From NCBI RefSeq assembly GCF_036010485.1, contig NZ_CP108568.1, positions 2,130,001 through 2,194,000 on the forward strand: a DNA stretch of 64,000 nt, given 5' to 3'. Source of the DNA: Streptomyces sp. NBC_01198 (GTDB lineage: Bacteria; Actinomycetota; Actinomycetes; Streptomycetales; Streptomycetaceae). The position numbers and the translations under genes were made by a program. A model generated the notes under the pieces. The model ran no database searches. It had not been told where the DNA came from and saw nothing but the letters and a program-made list of their open reading frames with translations. This document shows positions 29,604-39,218 of the stretch, piece after piece (the first letter of the stretch is position 1; each line of letters opens with the position of its first letter).

Positions 29604-30905
29604 ATGACCACCGCAAGCACAGCACGGCGTGATCGCAGGCACGGTCCGGCACCGGCCGCGCTGCACCTGAGTTCGCGCCCCGGGCGGATCGGTGTGCTCC
29701 GCTTGCACCAACTGGCCCTGGTCGAGGTGGCCGCAGCGCTGGTGCTGATCGGTGCGGCGGCCGGGCGGGCGGTGATGGTGCCCTGCGCGGTGGCGGCGGC
29801 CGTGCTGGTGGCCGCGGCGGTACTGCGTCGGCGGGGCAGGCCGCTTCCTGAGTGGCTGAGCAGTGTGATGGCGATGCGCCGCCGGCAGCGTGAAGCGGCC
29901 AGGGAGGCGACGCGGGAGGCGGGGACGCCGGGCGTCGCGGCAACCGCCCCGGGGGCGGGGCTCATCGACCCGGCTCTCGCGCCGATCACCGAGTGCGATC
30001 CCGCGCTGCGCACCTACACCTTCTCCGGGCGGCGGCGGGAGCGCAGCGTAGGAATGGTGGGCGACGGTACGTTCCTGACGGCGGTGCTGCTGGTGCAGTC
30101 GCGGGACGAACCGCTGCGTACCGCAAGGCCGATGCCGCTGGGGCTCCTCTATGACGCCCTGGAGGTCGACGACATCACGCTGGCGTCGGTCCAGGCCGTG
30201 CAGCACGTCCAGCCCGCACCGGCGCCGCACCTTCCTCCGCAGGCGGTCGCGGCGGTGTCCTACGGACCGTTGCAGGCGCAGTACGGGACGCCGGCGATCC
30301 GCGTGACCTGGGTGGCGCTCAAGCTGGACCCCGAGCTGTGCCCGGAGGCCGTGCTGGCCCGCGGCGGCGGCCTCGGCGGAGCCCAGCGGGCGGTGTTGCG
30401 GGCGGCTGACCACCTGGCAAGCAGGCTGGCGGGGGCCGGTTTCGAGGCGTCCGTACTGGACGAAGAAGAGCTGACCGCGGCGCTTGCCACCTCGGCGGGC
30501 GTCAACCCGCTGGCGACCGCGCTGGCCGGGCGGATCGGCACGGGGCAGCGCAGGACGCTGGAGCGCAGCCGCGCCTGGCGGTGCGACGACCGCTGGCACA
30601 CCACGTACTGGGTGGGGCGCTGGCCGCAGGGCGGCGGCGCGCTGCCCACCGCCCGTACGGTCACCGCCCTCACCGCGGTGCCCGCGATGGCCGGGAGTTT
30701 CGCCCTGACGCTGAGCCGCGGCACGGGCCAGACGCCCGCGCTCAGCGCGTACGTACGGATAACCGCCCGCGACGACCGCCAGCTGACGACGGCACGCCGG
30801 GAGTTGGAGCGGGTCGCCCGGCGGCACAAGGTGGGCCTCGTACGCCTCGACCGCGAGCAGTTGCCCGGAGTGCTGGCCACGCTGCCGCTGGGAGGGACCA
30901 ACTGA
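29604..30905 (+). CDS. eccE: Type VII secretion protein EccE
   Basis: EccE sits at the periphery of the ESX membrane complex. The 433-aa product has a short basic N-terminus and two adjacent transmembrane helices (about residues 30-75, LVEVAAALVLIGAAAG and VPCAVAAAVLVAAAVL). A long soluble domain follows with WVALKLDPELCPEA and RCDDRWHTTYWVGRWP; the latter is characteristic. It starts at ATG 29604 immediately after a GGAGGGCGCAGGGGG-type purine-rich site. The next gene overlaps by one base, so the pair is coupled. Confidence 0.9.
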   Translation: MTTASTARRDRRHGPAPAALHLSSRPGRIGVLRLHQLALVEVAAALVLIGAAAGRAVMVPCAVAAAVLVAAAVLRRRGRPLPEWLSSVMAMRRRQREAAREATREAGTPGVAATAPGAGLIDPALAPITECDPALRTYTFSGRRRERSVGMVGDGTFLTAVLLVQSRDEPLRTARPMPLGLLYDALEVDDITLASVQAVQHVQPAPAPHLPPQAVAAVSYGPLQAQYGTPAIRVTWVALKLDPELCPEAVLARGGGLGGAQRAVLRAADHLASRLAGAGFEASVLDEEELTAALATSAGVNPLATALAGRIGTGQRRTLERSRAWRCDDRWHTTYWVGRWPQGGGALPTARTVTALTAVPAMAGSFALTLSRGTGQTPALSAYVRITARDDRQLTTARRELERVARRHKVGLVRLDREQLPGVLATLPLGGTN

Positions 30906-31687
30906 TGACGACTCAGCCGACGCAGCAGGGTCCGCGTCCGGGCTTCAGGCCCGAGCCCGACCAGAGCTTCCCCCAGCAGCGCAGAACGGCCAGGCCCGGC
31001 TTCGGGCTGCGCGGCCCGCGCCGCGACCGGCACGGGCTGGCGGCGTCGCAACTCGACGCGATGTCGCTGCCGCTGGGCGACGACGGGGTGGTCTCGGGTA
31101 TCGACGAGGCCGGCAATCCCGCGGTCCTCGGCCTGTTCCGTCCCGCACAGCTGGACGTGGTGGTGATCGGCAGCGTGTGGACCGCCCAGGTGCTGGCGCT
31201 GCGCGCGGTCGGCACCGGCGCGCGGGTCGCCGTCGAGTCGGCCCGCCCGCAGGTCTGGACGCCGCTCGCGCAGGCCGCGGGCGGCGGGCAGCAGTGCATG
31301 ACCGTCCACGACGTGAAGGAACTGCCGTCGCAGGGCCCGACGGTGTCCAGCCCGGTGCTGGTCGTACGGGACTGCGGTACGTATCCGCCGCGCAGCCGCC
31401 TGGCCAAGGCGCCCTGGCAGGCGGTGCTGACGCTGCTGCCCTTCCTCGGGCCGCAGGCGCCCAGGCTGCTGGGCGAGGCCGGACTCGTCGGCATCCAGCG
31501 GGTCTCCCCGCAGGAGGCGGAGATCCTGGCCAAGGCGCTGCGGCTGACCCGCGAGGAAGCCGCGGCGCTGCCCGCGCTCGGCGACGGGGTGATGCTCTGG
31601 GGGACGCCGCAGCACCGGCAGTTCGTCCTGTTGCAGCCCACCGACGCGGAGGTGGGCCTCCTGGGGGAGGCCCGTCGCATCGACTGA
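30905..31687 (+). CDS. Conserved T7SS-locus protein downstream of eccE
   Basis: This 260-aa soluble protein starts at the ATG that shares its A with the eccE stop (TGATG), so it is translationally coupled. The N-terminus is Pro/Gln/Arg-rich (to about residue 45). A globular alpha/beta region follows (LGLFRPAQLDVVVIGSVWTAQVLALRAVGTGARVAVES, seen as two blocks). It ends in GTPQHRQFVLLQPTDAEVGLLG. I know of similar proteins in the same place in other streptomycete ESX loci, but no function. A cytosolic accessory role next to EccE is an inference. Confidence 0.75.
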   Translation: MTTQPTQQGPRPGFRPEPDQSFPQQRRTARPGFGLRGPRRDRHGLAASQLDAMSLPLGDDGVVSGIDEAGNPAVLGLFRPAQLDVVVIGSVWTAQVLALRAVGTGARVAVESARPQVWTPLAQAAGGGQQCMTVHDVKELPSQGPTVSSPVLVVRDCGTYPPRSRLAKAPWQAVLTLLPFLGPQAPRLLGEAGLVGIQRVSPQEAEILAKALRLTREEAAALPALGDGVMLWGTPQHRQFVLLQPTDAEVGLLGEARRID

Positions 31688-31692
31688 ACCCG

Positions 31693-31721
31693 GGCGGCGG
31701 AGTGCCCCGCGCATCGCCGCC
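31693..31721 (+). terminator. Hairpin after the eccE operon
   Basis: GGCGGCG (31693-31699) and CGCCGCC (31715-31721) enclose a 15-nt loop, 6 nt after the stop at 31687. There is no U-tract. Confidence 0.5.
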
Positions 31722-31818
31722 GGTGCGGCGCTTGAGGCGCCGGTCTCGCTCGGGCTGGTGGGGCGCCGCTGTTGCGGTGGCCGGAGTTGAGCCCCGTCAA
31801 GGGGTGCCATGTGCTGCG

Positions 31819-31927
31819 GCGTTGCGGCCATCGCCTGCGTCAAGGCTGGGGGACGGCCTTCCCCGCACGCCTCACCCGGTGCCGTCCGCCCGGGCGTTGC
31901 GATCTTCGCCTGCGTAATGGCTGGGGG
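31819..31927. repeat. Pair of 34-bp imperfect direct repeats
   Basis: Copies at 31819-31852 and 31894-31927 start GCGTTGCG and end GCTGGGGG; both contain TCGCCTGCGT. They are offset by 75 bp. Their minus strand reads as short ALTQAMAATP / AITQAKIATP peptides. They look like a non-coding repeat family of intergenic regions rather than genes. Confidence 0.5.
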
Positions 31928-32269
31928 CGGTGGTTCTCGCCCGCAGCACAGGGTGCTGATTGTGGAGGGGTTGCGGCTTTCACCCGGGGCGTCGTTGCGC
32001 GCGTAGTGTGGGGTGAGTCGCACTGGTACAGGGGTGCGGGGATCGAACCACATCGTGCCGGGGGATGAACGCGGCGCCCAACAGCCGTTAGCGGGACGCG
32101 CCGGTGTGGGAATGAGGGAAGCGGGAGCGGACGGCCTGACGGCGGACGTGCCCCGGCGATTAGGCTGTCCGTCGAGAGCGGCAGGGCAGTGGCGAAGGGC
32201 GCTTGCCCTGCGGCGCACGGGGCGGGGAGCCGGCTACAGGTAGCTCCTCGACGCAGACCGGGAGGCACA

Positions 32270-35200
32270 GTGAACAGCGATCGGGACGACAACCGCGCGG
32301 GCGGGGCCGCCCCTGTCGAGGAACCGGCCGAAGGCGACGTGACGGGCGAGTACCGCTTCGACTTCACCCCGCCGGCCTGGTACATGCAGAACGGCAGCGG
32401 GAGCGGCGACGCGGCCGCCCAGGCACCGCAACCGCCGCAGCAGCCGCAGCCCGAGCCCGTCGAGACGCCGGACCCTGCGGAGCCCGAGGCGCCGGACGCG
32501 CCGGAGCCGGGTGTGCCCGCGGCCGAGGACGTGACGACGCGCGTGCCGGTGCGGGAGATGCCGCCGCCGCGGACGGCGCAGGAACCCGCGGCAGGAATCA
32601 CCCCGTTGGCGGGCGGTGCTTCGTGGTCGGCGTCGGCCGACTCCGAGGCCGGGGAGCCGGAAGCGCCGAGCGCCGCACCCGAGCGCCCCGTATGGTCCGG
32701 CACTCCGGTGTCGCCCGTCGCGCCCGAGCCCGTTCCCGTTCCCGTTCCCGTTCCCGTTCCCGTTCCCGAGCAGGCGATCGTGCCGGACTCCGCACCCGAA
32801 CCCGCACCCGAGCCGCAGTCGGCGTCGGCGGACGAGAGCGACGCGGAGTCGCGGGGCGATCTGGTGGCCCGCGAGACCGTACGGTTCTCGCCCGCGGCGC
32901 TGCGCCAGGAGATCGAGGAGCGGGCTGGCGTGAAGGTCGAGGAGGTCGCCGGCGAGGACCTGCGGCCGGCCCGACCGGAGTCGGCCGAGGAGCCGCAGGA
33001 CGCCAGGCCCGCGGACGCGGCCGCGGAAGTCGCCCCGGCCGGACCGGCGGACGCCGTTCCGGCCCCGGCGCCCGTGCCGGATGCCGCGCCGCCCGCGAAC
33101 AGCGCGCCCGTGTGGACCCCGCCGGCGCCGCCCGTTGCCGAGCCGGCGCCTTGGGCGCCGGTGGCGCCGCAGAGTGCGGTGCCACCGCTGCCGCCGCACT
33201 TCGAGCGTGCGGAACCGCAGTATCCGACTCCGGAGAGCTCGCAGTCCTTCCCCTCTCCGGTCGCGCCGCCGCCGGTCGGCCAGGCCGGTCCGCCGCAGGG
33301 TCAGCCCGCGGCCTACCCGCCGCCCGCGCCCCCCGGTCCCGCTCCGTACCCGGCTGCGGGCTTCCCGGCGCCTGAGACGCCCGCCCAGCCCGCCCCGCAG
33401 GGCGGGTACGGCTTCCCGCCGCCCGCACCCAACCTGCCCGTGACTCCGGCCCAGCCCGACCCGCACGGGGGTTACGGCTTCCCGCCGCCGCCCGCGCCTC
33501 CGCGGGCCGCCCAGGGCGGCTACGGCTTCCCGCAGCAGCAGCAACCACAGCCGCCGCAGGCGTACGGCGCCGTCCCGACCGGGCTGCCGCAGCAGCCACC
33601 CCGGCCGGCGGAGAGCAGGCCGCTGCCCGCACAAGGGGGTTACGGTTTTCCGCCGCCTCCGCAGCCCGGGCACCCGCAGTCCGTGGGGGCGGAGCCCGAG
33701 GCGGCGGGGCCGCTGCCGCCGCTGCCCGCGCAGGGCGGTTACGGCTTCCCGCAGCAGCAGCCGCCGCAGAACCTTCCGGCGCCGTACGCCCAGCCTCAGC
33801 ATCAGCAGCCGCAGGGCCAGGGGATCGACCCGCGCCAGGGCAGTGCCCCGGCCGCGCCGCCGGCGCAGCCGGGTCCGGTGGACCCGCGCTCCGGGGGCTG
33901 GCCCACGGTGACGCCCGACCAGCGGCAGCGCACCACTCAGGGTGGGGCGCCGCTGGGGTACACGGCGGCCGTGGAGCTGTCCTCGGACCGGCTGCTGCGC
34001 AACCAGCCGAAGCCGCGGAAGCCCGGCGCGAACGCGCAGCCGAGCCGGTTCAAGATCGGCGGCAAGAAGGAGGAGGCGGAGCGGCAGCGGAAGTTGGAGC
34101 TGATCCGCACTCCTGTGCTGTCGTGCTACCGGATCGCGGTGATCAGCCTCAAGGGCGGCGTGGGCAAGACGACGACCACGACCGCGCTGGGGTCGACGCT
34201 GGCGAGCGAGCGGCAGGACAAGATCCTCGCGATCGACGCGAACCCGGACGCCGGTACGCTCGGCCGCCGGGTGCGCCGGGAGACCGGTGCGACGATCCGC
34301 GACCTGGTCCAGGCGATCCCGTATCTCAACAGCTACATGGACATCCGCCGCTTCACCTCGCAGGCGCCGTCCGGCCTGGAGATCATCGCCAACGACGTGG
34401 ACCCGGCGGTCTCGACGGCGTTCAGCGACGAGGACTACCGGCGGGCCATCGACGTGCTCGGCCGCCAGTATCCGGTCATCCTCACCGACTCGGGCACGGG
34501 TCTGCTCTACAGCGCGATGCGGGGCGTGCTGGATCTGGCCGACCAGCTGATCATCGTGTCGACGCCGTCGGTGGACGGTGCCTCCAGCGCCAGTACGACG
34601 CTGGACTGGCTGTCGGCGCACGGTTACGCCGATCTGGTCGCGCGCAGCATCACGGTCATCTCCGGGGTGCGCGAGACCGGCAAGATGATCAAGGTCGAGG
34701 ACATCGTGTCGCACTTCCAGACCCGCTGCCGCGGTGTGCAGGTGGTGCCGTTCGACGAGCATCTGGCGGCGGGCGCCGAGGTGGACCTCGACATGATGCG
34801 GCCCAAGACCCGGGAGGCGTACTTCAACCTCTCCGCGATGGTCGCCGAGGACTTCATCCGCGCCCAGCAGGCGCAGGGGCTCTGGACGGCGGACGGCCAG
34901 AACCAGCCGCCGCACCTGGCGCCGCCCATGCCGGCTCCGTACGGGGCACCCGGCCCGTACGGCGGCGCCCCGGCGGGCTACCCGGGGACGGAGCAGCCGG
35001 GGCAACCCGGTCAGCCGGGGCAGCCTGTACAGCCCGGCCGGCCCGCTCAGCCGCCCTACGCCCAACCGCCTCATGGCCAGCCGCCGTACGGTCAGCCGCC
35101 GTACGGTCAGCCGCCGTACGGTCAGCCGATACCGCCGGGGCAGACCCCGCCTCCGCCGTACGGCGGTCCGCCGCAGGCAGCTCCGCAGCCGTATCAGCAG

Positions 35201-35359
35201 GCCGAGCCGAAGGCGCCCCCGCCGCCGCAGCCCTTCCAGCCCCAGTCGCCGCAGCCGCAGACGCCCCAGCCGCAGCAGGGCTGGCCGCCGCCCCAGCAGC
35301 AGCCCGAGCAGGAGGGCTACGGCTACCCGCCGCCCCCGCCGCAGCAGCAACAGCAGTAG
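32270..35359 (+). CDS. EspI-like proline-rich MinD/ParA-type ATPase
   Basis: A 1029-aa protein in three parts. The Pro/Glu/Ala- then Pro/Gly/Gln-rich N-terminal ~590 residues contain a [13 protein letters not shown] run and five GGYGFP repeats. A MinD/ParA-type ATPase follows with deviant Walker [10 protein letters not shown] (K628, K633). A second low-complexity tail has three PYGQP repeats. The layout matches EspI, a mycobacterial ESX-1 protein that couples secretion to cellular ATP. The two are related by architecture, and sequence identity needs checking. The start is GTG 32270 behind GGGAGG. It ends the T7SS locus. Confidence 0.85.
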   Translation: MNSDRDDNRAGGAAPVEEPAEGDVTGEYRFDFTPPAWYMQNGSGSGDAAAQAPQPPQQPQPEPVETPDPAEPEAPDAPEPGVPAAEDVTTRVPVREMPPPRTAQEPAAGITPLAGGASWSASADSEAGEPEAPSAAPERPVWSGTPVSPVAPEPVPVPVPVPVPVPEQAIVPDSAPEPAPEPQSASADESDAESRGDLVARETVRFSPAALRQEIEERAGVKVEEVAGEDLRPARPESAEEPQDARPADAAAEVAPAGPADAVPAPAPVPDAAPPANSAPVWTPPAPPVAEPAPWAPVAPQSAVPPLPPHFERAEPQYPTPESSQSFPSPVAPPPVGQAGPPQGQPAAYPPPAPPGPAPYPAAGFPAPETPAQPAPQGGYGFPPPAPNLPVTPAQPDPHGGYGFPPPPAPPRAAQGGYGFPQQQQPQPPQAYGAVPTGLPQQPPRPAESRPLPAQGGYGFPPPPQPGHPQSVGAEPEAAGPLPPLPAQGGYGFPQQQPPQNLPAPYAQPQHQQPQGQGIDPRQGSAPAAPPAQPGPVDPRSGGWPTVTPDQRQRTTQGGAPLGYTAAVELSSDRLLRNQPKPRKPGANAQPSRFKIGGKKEEAERQRKLELIRTPVLSCYRIAVISLKGGVGKTTTTTALGSTLASERQDKILAIDANPDAGTLGRRVRRETGATIRDLVQAIPYLNSYMDIRRFTSQAPSGLEIIANDVDPAVSTAFSDEDYRRAIDVLGRQYPVILTDSGTGLLYSAMRGVLDLADQLIIVSTPSVDGASSASTTLDWLSAHGYADLVARSITVISGVRETGKMIKVEDIVSHFQTRCRGVQVVPFDEHLAAGAEVDLDMMRPKTREAYFNLSAMVAEDFIRAQQAQGLWTADGQNQPPHLAPPMPAPYGAPGPYGGAPAGYPGTEQPGQPGQPGQPVQPGRPAQPPYAQPPHGQPPYGQPPYGQPPYGQPIPPGQTPPPPYGGPPQAAPQPYQQAEPKAPPPPQPFQPQSPQPQTPQPQQGWPPPQQQPEQEGYGYPPPPPQQQQQ
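32729..32768 (+). repeat. CCCGTT hexanucleotide tandem repeat inside the EspI-like gene
   Basis: About 6.7 perfect copies of CCCGTT encode the alternating Pro-Val run. Because 6 nt is two codons, copy-number change would lengthen or shorten the linker without a frameshift. It is a candidate length-variable site. Confidence 0.8.
35084..35128 (+). repeat. Three tandem 15-bp units in the EspI-like gene
   Basis: CCGTACGGTCAGCCG is repeated exactly three times, encoding PYGQP units in the C-terminal tail. It is frame-neutral and probably formed by slippage or recombination. Confidence 0.85.
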
Positions 35360-35383
35360 GGCCGGAAACAGAAGCGGTCACCG

Positions 35384-35415
35384 GGCCGCCGTCGTGGGTC
35401 TCCACGGCGGCGGCC
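35384..35415 (+). terminator. Terminator of the T7SS locus
   Basis: A 14-bp stem (35384-35397 with 35402-35415, one G-U pair) has the loop GTCT, 25 nt after the stop of the EspI-like gene. It lies in the 236-bp spacer before the histidine kinase gene, which otherwise shows no gene. Confidence 0.65.
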
Positions 35416-35595
35416 TGTGGCGTGTACGGGGCCCGGCGCGGCGACTACCCCACCGGGCGTATGCGGGGTCCCCCCGGGGATGCAGCGGCGGCGATGCAGA
35501 ATCCGCCTGTGGGCCGTCGCGTGCCGCGGGGTTCGAAGCGGACGATGGAGACATCCTGATCGACCCGCTCCGACACACGACAAGAGGTCCCTCCC

Positions 35596-37113
35596 ATGAT
35601 CGAGACCCACGCCCCGACCGAACGGCGCGACAGGCGTGCCGCCGTGACCGAGCTGAGTTTCCCCGCCCCGCCGGACGCGGTGACCGCTGCGCCGCGGTGG
35701 CGGCGGCGACGCCGGCCGCGCGGCAGCTCGGGCGGCAGGACGCGGGACGGTGACGGCATCACCTATGCCGTGTGGTCCTCGGGCGGGCCGCCCGTCGCAG
35801 CGGCGGAGGGTCCGGCACCGCCCACCGGGGTCTCCGCCGACCTACCCGCGGTCCAGCGGCCGTTGCGCGGCAGCGGGTCCCAGACAGTGGAAGCCGCGCC
35901 GGGGCAGGCAGCACGGCTGGAGGTGTGGGCCGAGCGGGTGGCCCGGACGGGATATGCCCGGGTCGCACGGTGGGTGCGGCTGTCGCCGCCCGCGGTGGAC
36001 GCGGTCTTCGCGGTGGGGCTGTTCCTGGCGACCACGGCCCTGATGCGCCGGCCCCTCCAGGATGATCCACGGCTTATGGCGGTGCACGCGGCGCTGGTGC
36101 TGCCGTTGATCTGGCGGCGGCGCGCACCGACGGCGGTGTTCTGCACCCTCGCGGGTGCGGCCCTGGTGCAGTGGTCCATCGATCTGCGGACCCCGAGCGA
36201 TGCCGCGCTGCTGATCGCGCTGTGTGCGGTGGCCGCCTACAGCAGCAGGCGCCGTGCACTGCTGGCGTTCGCCATAGTCGAAGGCGGCATCCTGCTGGCG
36301 ACGCTGCGGTGGTCGGTGCACGACCGGGGCACGGGGACGTTCGTGTCGCTGTCGGCGATGGCGACCGCGGCCATGGTGCTCGGGCTCAACATGCGCAGCA
36401 GGCGCGACCGGTTGGCGGCGCTGGAGGACCGGGCGGTGCGGCTGGAGCGGGAGCGGGACCAGCAGGCGCGACTCGCGGTCGCCGGGGAACGGGCCAGGAT
36501 CGCCCGGGAGATGCACGACATCGTGACGCACAACCTGTCGGTGATGGTGGCGCTCGCGGACGGTGCGGTCTTCGCCGGGCGGCGGGATCCGGATCGGGCG
36601 GCCGTCGCGATGGAGCAGGTGTCGGCGACCGGGCGGCAGGCCATCACGGACATGCGGCGCTTCCTCGGGCTGCTGCGGGCGGACGAACCGGACGCGTTGC
36701 GGCATCCGATGCCGGGTATCGGCCAGCTGCCTCCGCTGGTCGAGCAGGTGCGGGCGGCAGGGCTGCCGACCCGGCTGCGGGTCGCGGGCGATCCGGCGGC
36801 CGTGCCGATCGCGGCCCAGCTGACCGTCTACCGGCTGGTCCAGGAGGCGTTGACCAACTCCCTCAAACACGCGCCGGCCGGGACCAGTGCCGATGTGCGG
36901 GTCGGCTGCGCGCCGGAGGCGGTGACGGTCACGGTGACCGACGACGGCGCGGGGTCACCGCCGCCCGATCCCGCGGGGTCCGCGGGGCACGGGCTGCCCG
37001 GGATGCGGGAGCGTGCAGCGGCCTACGGTGGCCGGCTGACGGCGGGGCCGCTGCCCGGCGGCGGGTGGCAGGTGGCCGCCGTTCTCACTCTGACTACTCC
37101 GGAGGCGTTGTGA
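35596..37113 (+). CDS. NarL-type sensor histidine kinase
   Basis: A 505-aa two-component kinase. The first ~130 residues are an unusual Pro/Arg/Gly-rich cytosolic extension. Four to six transmembrane helices follow (about 135-265). The HisKA_3 dimerisation helix comes next, with phospho-acceptor H307 in REMHDIVTHNLSVM. The HATPase domain shows QEALTNSLKHAP and GHGLPGMRER. It starts at ATG 35596 with AGAGG 8 nt upstream. The response-regulator gene overlaps by 4 nt (GTGA). Its position after the T7SS locus does not prove a link to it, because a strong terminator separates them. Confidence 0.9.
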   Translation: MIETHAPTERRDRRAAVTELSFPAPPDAVTAAPRWRRRRRPRGSSGGRTRDGDGITYAVWSSGGPPVAAAEGPAPPTGVSADLPAVQRPLRGSGSQTVEAAPGQAARLEVWAERVARTGYARVARWVRLSPPAVDAVFAVGLFLATTALMRRPLQDDPRLMAVHAALVLPLIWRRRAPTAVFCTLAGAALVQWSIDLRTPSDAALLIALCAVAAYSSRRRALLAFAIVEGGILLATLRWSVHDRGTGTFVSLSAMATAAMVLGLNMRSRRDRLAALEDRAVRLERERDQQARLAVAGERARIAREMHDIVTHNLSVMVALADGAVFAGRRDPDRAAVAMEQVSATGRQAITDMRRFLGLLRADEPDALRHPMPGIGQLPPLVEQVRAAGLPTRLRVAGDPAAVPIAAQLTVYRLVQEALTNSLKHAPAGTSADVRVGCAPEAVTVTVTDDGAGSPPPDPAGSAGHGLPGMRERAAAYGGRLTAGPLPGGGWQVAAVLTLTTPEAL

Positions 37114-37871
37114 CCGCGGAATCCGCACCGCCCGCGGCCGCCCGGCCCGCGGAAGGGTCCGCGCCTGGACGGGCGGCGCCCGGCGAGGAGGTGGCGGCGC
37201 CGGTGATCCGGGTGCTGTTGGTGGATGACGAGCCGCTGCTGCGGATGGCTTTCACGATGGTGCTGGACGCCCAGGCGGACATGCAGGCGGTGGGTGAGGC
37301 CGGGGACGGCGCGCAGGCGGTGCGGCTCACACGGGAGTTGCAGCCCGACGTGGTGCTGATGGACGTCAGGATGCCCGGCACGGACGGCATCGAGGCGACG
37401 GCCAGAATCATCGAGAGCTGCCCGCGGTCGAGAGTGCTGATCCTGACGACGTTCGATCTGGACGAGTACGCCTTCGCGGGCCTGCGGGCCGGTGCGTCGG
37501 GGTTTTTGCTGAAGAACGCGCTGCCCGGGGAGTTGCTGGCGGCGATCCGCTCGGTGGCAGCGGGGGATGCGGTGGTGGCCCCGCGGATCACCCGGCGGCT
37601 GCTGGAGAGTTTCGCGCACCACCTGCCTGCCCCTGGCGGCGCCGAGGGGACGGGGGCGGACGCGCGGCTGTCGCGGTTGACGGCCAGGGAGCGCGAGGTG
37701 CTGGTGGAGGTGGGCCGCGGGTTGTCCAACGCGGAGATCGCGGCGTCGCTGCATCTGGCGGAGGCGACGGTGAAGACGCACTTCAGCCGGGTGCTGGTCA
37801 AGCTGGAGCTGCGCGACCGCGTGCAGGCGGTGGTCTTCGCCTACGAGACCCGGCTGGTCCGCCCGGGCTGA
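37110..37871 (+). CDS. NarL/LuxR-type response regulator
   Basis: A 253-aa regulator. An Ala/Pro-rich start (residues 1-30) precedes the receiver domain, with acidic pocket VDDEP, phospho-acceptor D85 (LMDVRMPG) and switch Lys in FLLKNA. The LuxR helix-turn-helix is LTAREREVLVEVGRGLSNAEIAASLHLAEATVKTHFSRVLVKL, seen as consecutive blocks. The start is a GTG overlapping the kinase stop. It is the cognate partner of that kinase by gene position. Target genes are unknown. It ends in a convergent spacer with ribF. Confidence 0.93.
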   Translation: MTAESAPPAAARPAEGSAPGRAAPGEEVAAPVIRVLLVDDEPLLRMAFTMVLDAQADMQAVGEAGDGAQAVRLTRELQPDVVLMDVRMPGTDGIEATARIIESCPRSRVLILTTFDLDEYAFAGLRAGASGFLLKNALPGELLAAIRSVAAGDAVVAPRITRRLLESFAHHLPAPGGAEGTGADARLSRLTAREREVLVEVGRGLSNAEIAASLHLAEATVKTHFSRVLVKLELRDRVQAVVFAYETRLVRPG

Positions 37872-38001
37872 GGGTCCTGCGGCCGGGTGCGGAGGCCCTC
37901 CACCGTGAGGTCGAGGACGCGGTCGGCCCCGGCCTGGCTGCCGGCGCCCGGCGGGGTCCGCCGGAGCACACCGAGCTGCAGCCCGTGGCGGCCTGACCGC
38001 T

Positions 38002-38970
38002 CTAACCGTCGGAGCGGGTCGGCTGCTTGGCGGCCCCGATCAGGTCCCTGGCCCGCTTCACGTCGTCGGCCATCCGCTCCAGCAGCGCCTCGACGGTGTC
38101 GAACTTCTCCATCCCGCGCAGGAAGGTCAGGAAGTCCACGGCCACGTGCAGGCCGTAGAGGTCCAGGTCGACCCGGTCGATGGCGTAGGCCTCGACGGTC
38201 CTCGCGGTGCCGTCGAAGGTCGGGTTGGTGCCGACCGAGATCGCCGCGGGCATGGCCTCGTCGCCGACGTGCAGCCATCCGGCGTAGACGCCGTCCGCGG
38301 GGATCGCGGTGTGCGGCAGCGTCTCGACGTTGGCCGTGGGGTAGCCCAGGTCGCGCCCGCGCTGCGCACCGCGGACGACGACGCCCTCGACCCGGTGCGG
38401 CCGCCCCAGCACCTCCGCGGCGCCTTCCATGTCGCCCGCACCGATCAGCCGCCGGGTCAGGCTGGAGGAGAACGGCTCGCCGCCGCCCGCCGCGCCGCTC
38501 ATGAAGAGGTCCACGACCTCCAGTTCGTAGTCGTACTTCAGCCCGAGCGCGGACAGGAAGTCGACGTCACCGGCCGCCTTGTGGCCGAAGCGGAAGTTCG
38601 GGCCCTCCACCACCAGCCTGGCGTGCAGGCCGTCCACCAGGATCGTGCGGACGAACTCGCTCGGCGAGAGCTTCGAGAATTCGCTGGTGAAGGGGATGAT
38701 CAGCAGCGCGTCCACGCCGAGTGCGGCGACCAGCTCCGCCCGGTGGTGGTGGGCGGACAGCAGCGGCGGGTGACTGCCCGGCCTGACCACCTCGCTGGGG
38801 TGCGGGTCGAAGGTGACCACCACCGACGGCAGCCCCAGCTCGCGTGCCCGCTCCACCGCCCGGCCCATGATCAGCTGGTGACCCCGGTGGACGCCGTCGT
38901 AGGAGCCGATGGTGACGACGCAGCGTCCCCAGTCACCGGGAACGTCATCCAAGCCCCGCCAGCGCTGCAC
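38002..38970 (-). CDS. ribF: Bifunctional riboflavin kinase/FAD synthetase
   Basis: RibF phosphorylates riboflavin to FMN and adenylylates it to FAD. The 322-aa product has the nucleotidyltransferase motif TIGSYDGVHRGHQ near the N-terminus and GPNFRFGHKAAGD. The kinase domain carries GRDLGYPTANVE and NPTFDG. The start is GTG 38970 with GGAG 7 nt upstream, giving MQRWRGLDDVPG. No FMN riboswitch is seen upstream. It is the last gene of the translation-cluster block on this strand, separated from the STAND-like gene by a strong hairpin. Confidence 0.95.
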   Translation of the reverse strand: MQRWRGLDDVPGDWGRCVVTIGSYDGVHRGHQLIMGRAVERARELGLPSVVVTFDPHPSEVVRPGSHPPLLSAHHHRAELVAALGVDALLIIPFTSEFSKLSPSEFVRTILVDGLHARLVVEGPNFRFGHKAAGDVDFLSALGLKYDYELEVVDLFMSGAAGGGEPFSSSLTRRLIGAGDMEGAAEVLGRPHRVEGVVVRGAQRGRDLGYPTANVETLPHTAIPADGVYAGWLHVGDEAMPAAISVGTNPTFDGTARTVEAYAIDRVDLDLYGLHVAVDFLTFLRGMEKFDTVEALLERMADDVKRARDLIGAAKQPTRSDG

Positions 38971-39218
38971 CTTGACGCTCCGCTTCCTCGCCGAATCTCT
39001 GACATTCGCTTTTCTGCAGAGCCAAGACTGCCATGCCCGTGGCCGGGGGCGCGCCCCCGGGCTGATCGGCCCGGGCCCGTCGCGGCGCCCGCACCCCGTC
39101 TGGCCGCCTCCCCGGCCGCCCAGGAGGAGCGGGCCCCTTGGCCGGGCCCCGCCCGCGCGTCCGGTGCGGAACGGGTCTCCCCTTCGAGCCGGGGACGGCA
39201 AGGCTCGCGGGCACCGGC
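38971..39218 (-). promoter_or_regulatory. ribF upstream region with palindromic terminator
   Basis: A perfect 18-bp palindrome CCGGGGGCGCGCCCCCGG lies at 39043-39060, about 160 nt after the stop of the upstream ATPase gene. The 70 bp next to ribF is AT-richer and is the likely promoter site. The rest shows nothing recognisable. Confidence 0.45.

Larger units (their letters stand above)
31688..32269 (+). other. 582-bp gap before the EspI-like gene, with repeats
   Basis: I see no convincing gene here. The stretch begins with a GGCGGCG/CGCCGCC hairpin (31693-31721) right after the upstream stop. It then holds two imperfect direct repeats at 31819-31852 and 31894-31927, and finally an AT-richer part (31960-32060) that may contain the promoter of the EspI-like gene. 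Short open frames (for example 31772-32068) arise from the repeats and have no ribosome-binding site. Confidence 0.5.

Noticed and set aside
31772..32068. A 98-codon open frame in the gap before the EspI-like gene
   Set aside because: It runs through the two direct repeats, lacks a ribosome-binding site and resembles no protein family.
32234..35350. A 1038-codon minus-strand frame opposite the EspI-like gene
   Set aside because: It mirrors the Pro-rich repeats as Arg/Leu-rich repeats; no start site or family.
38971..39218. Possible FMN riboswitch before ribF
   Set aside because: The conserved RFN helices and loop motifs are not visible; only a palindrome and an AT-rich promoter-like stretch are present.
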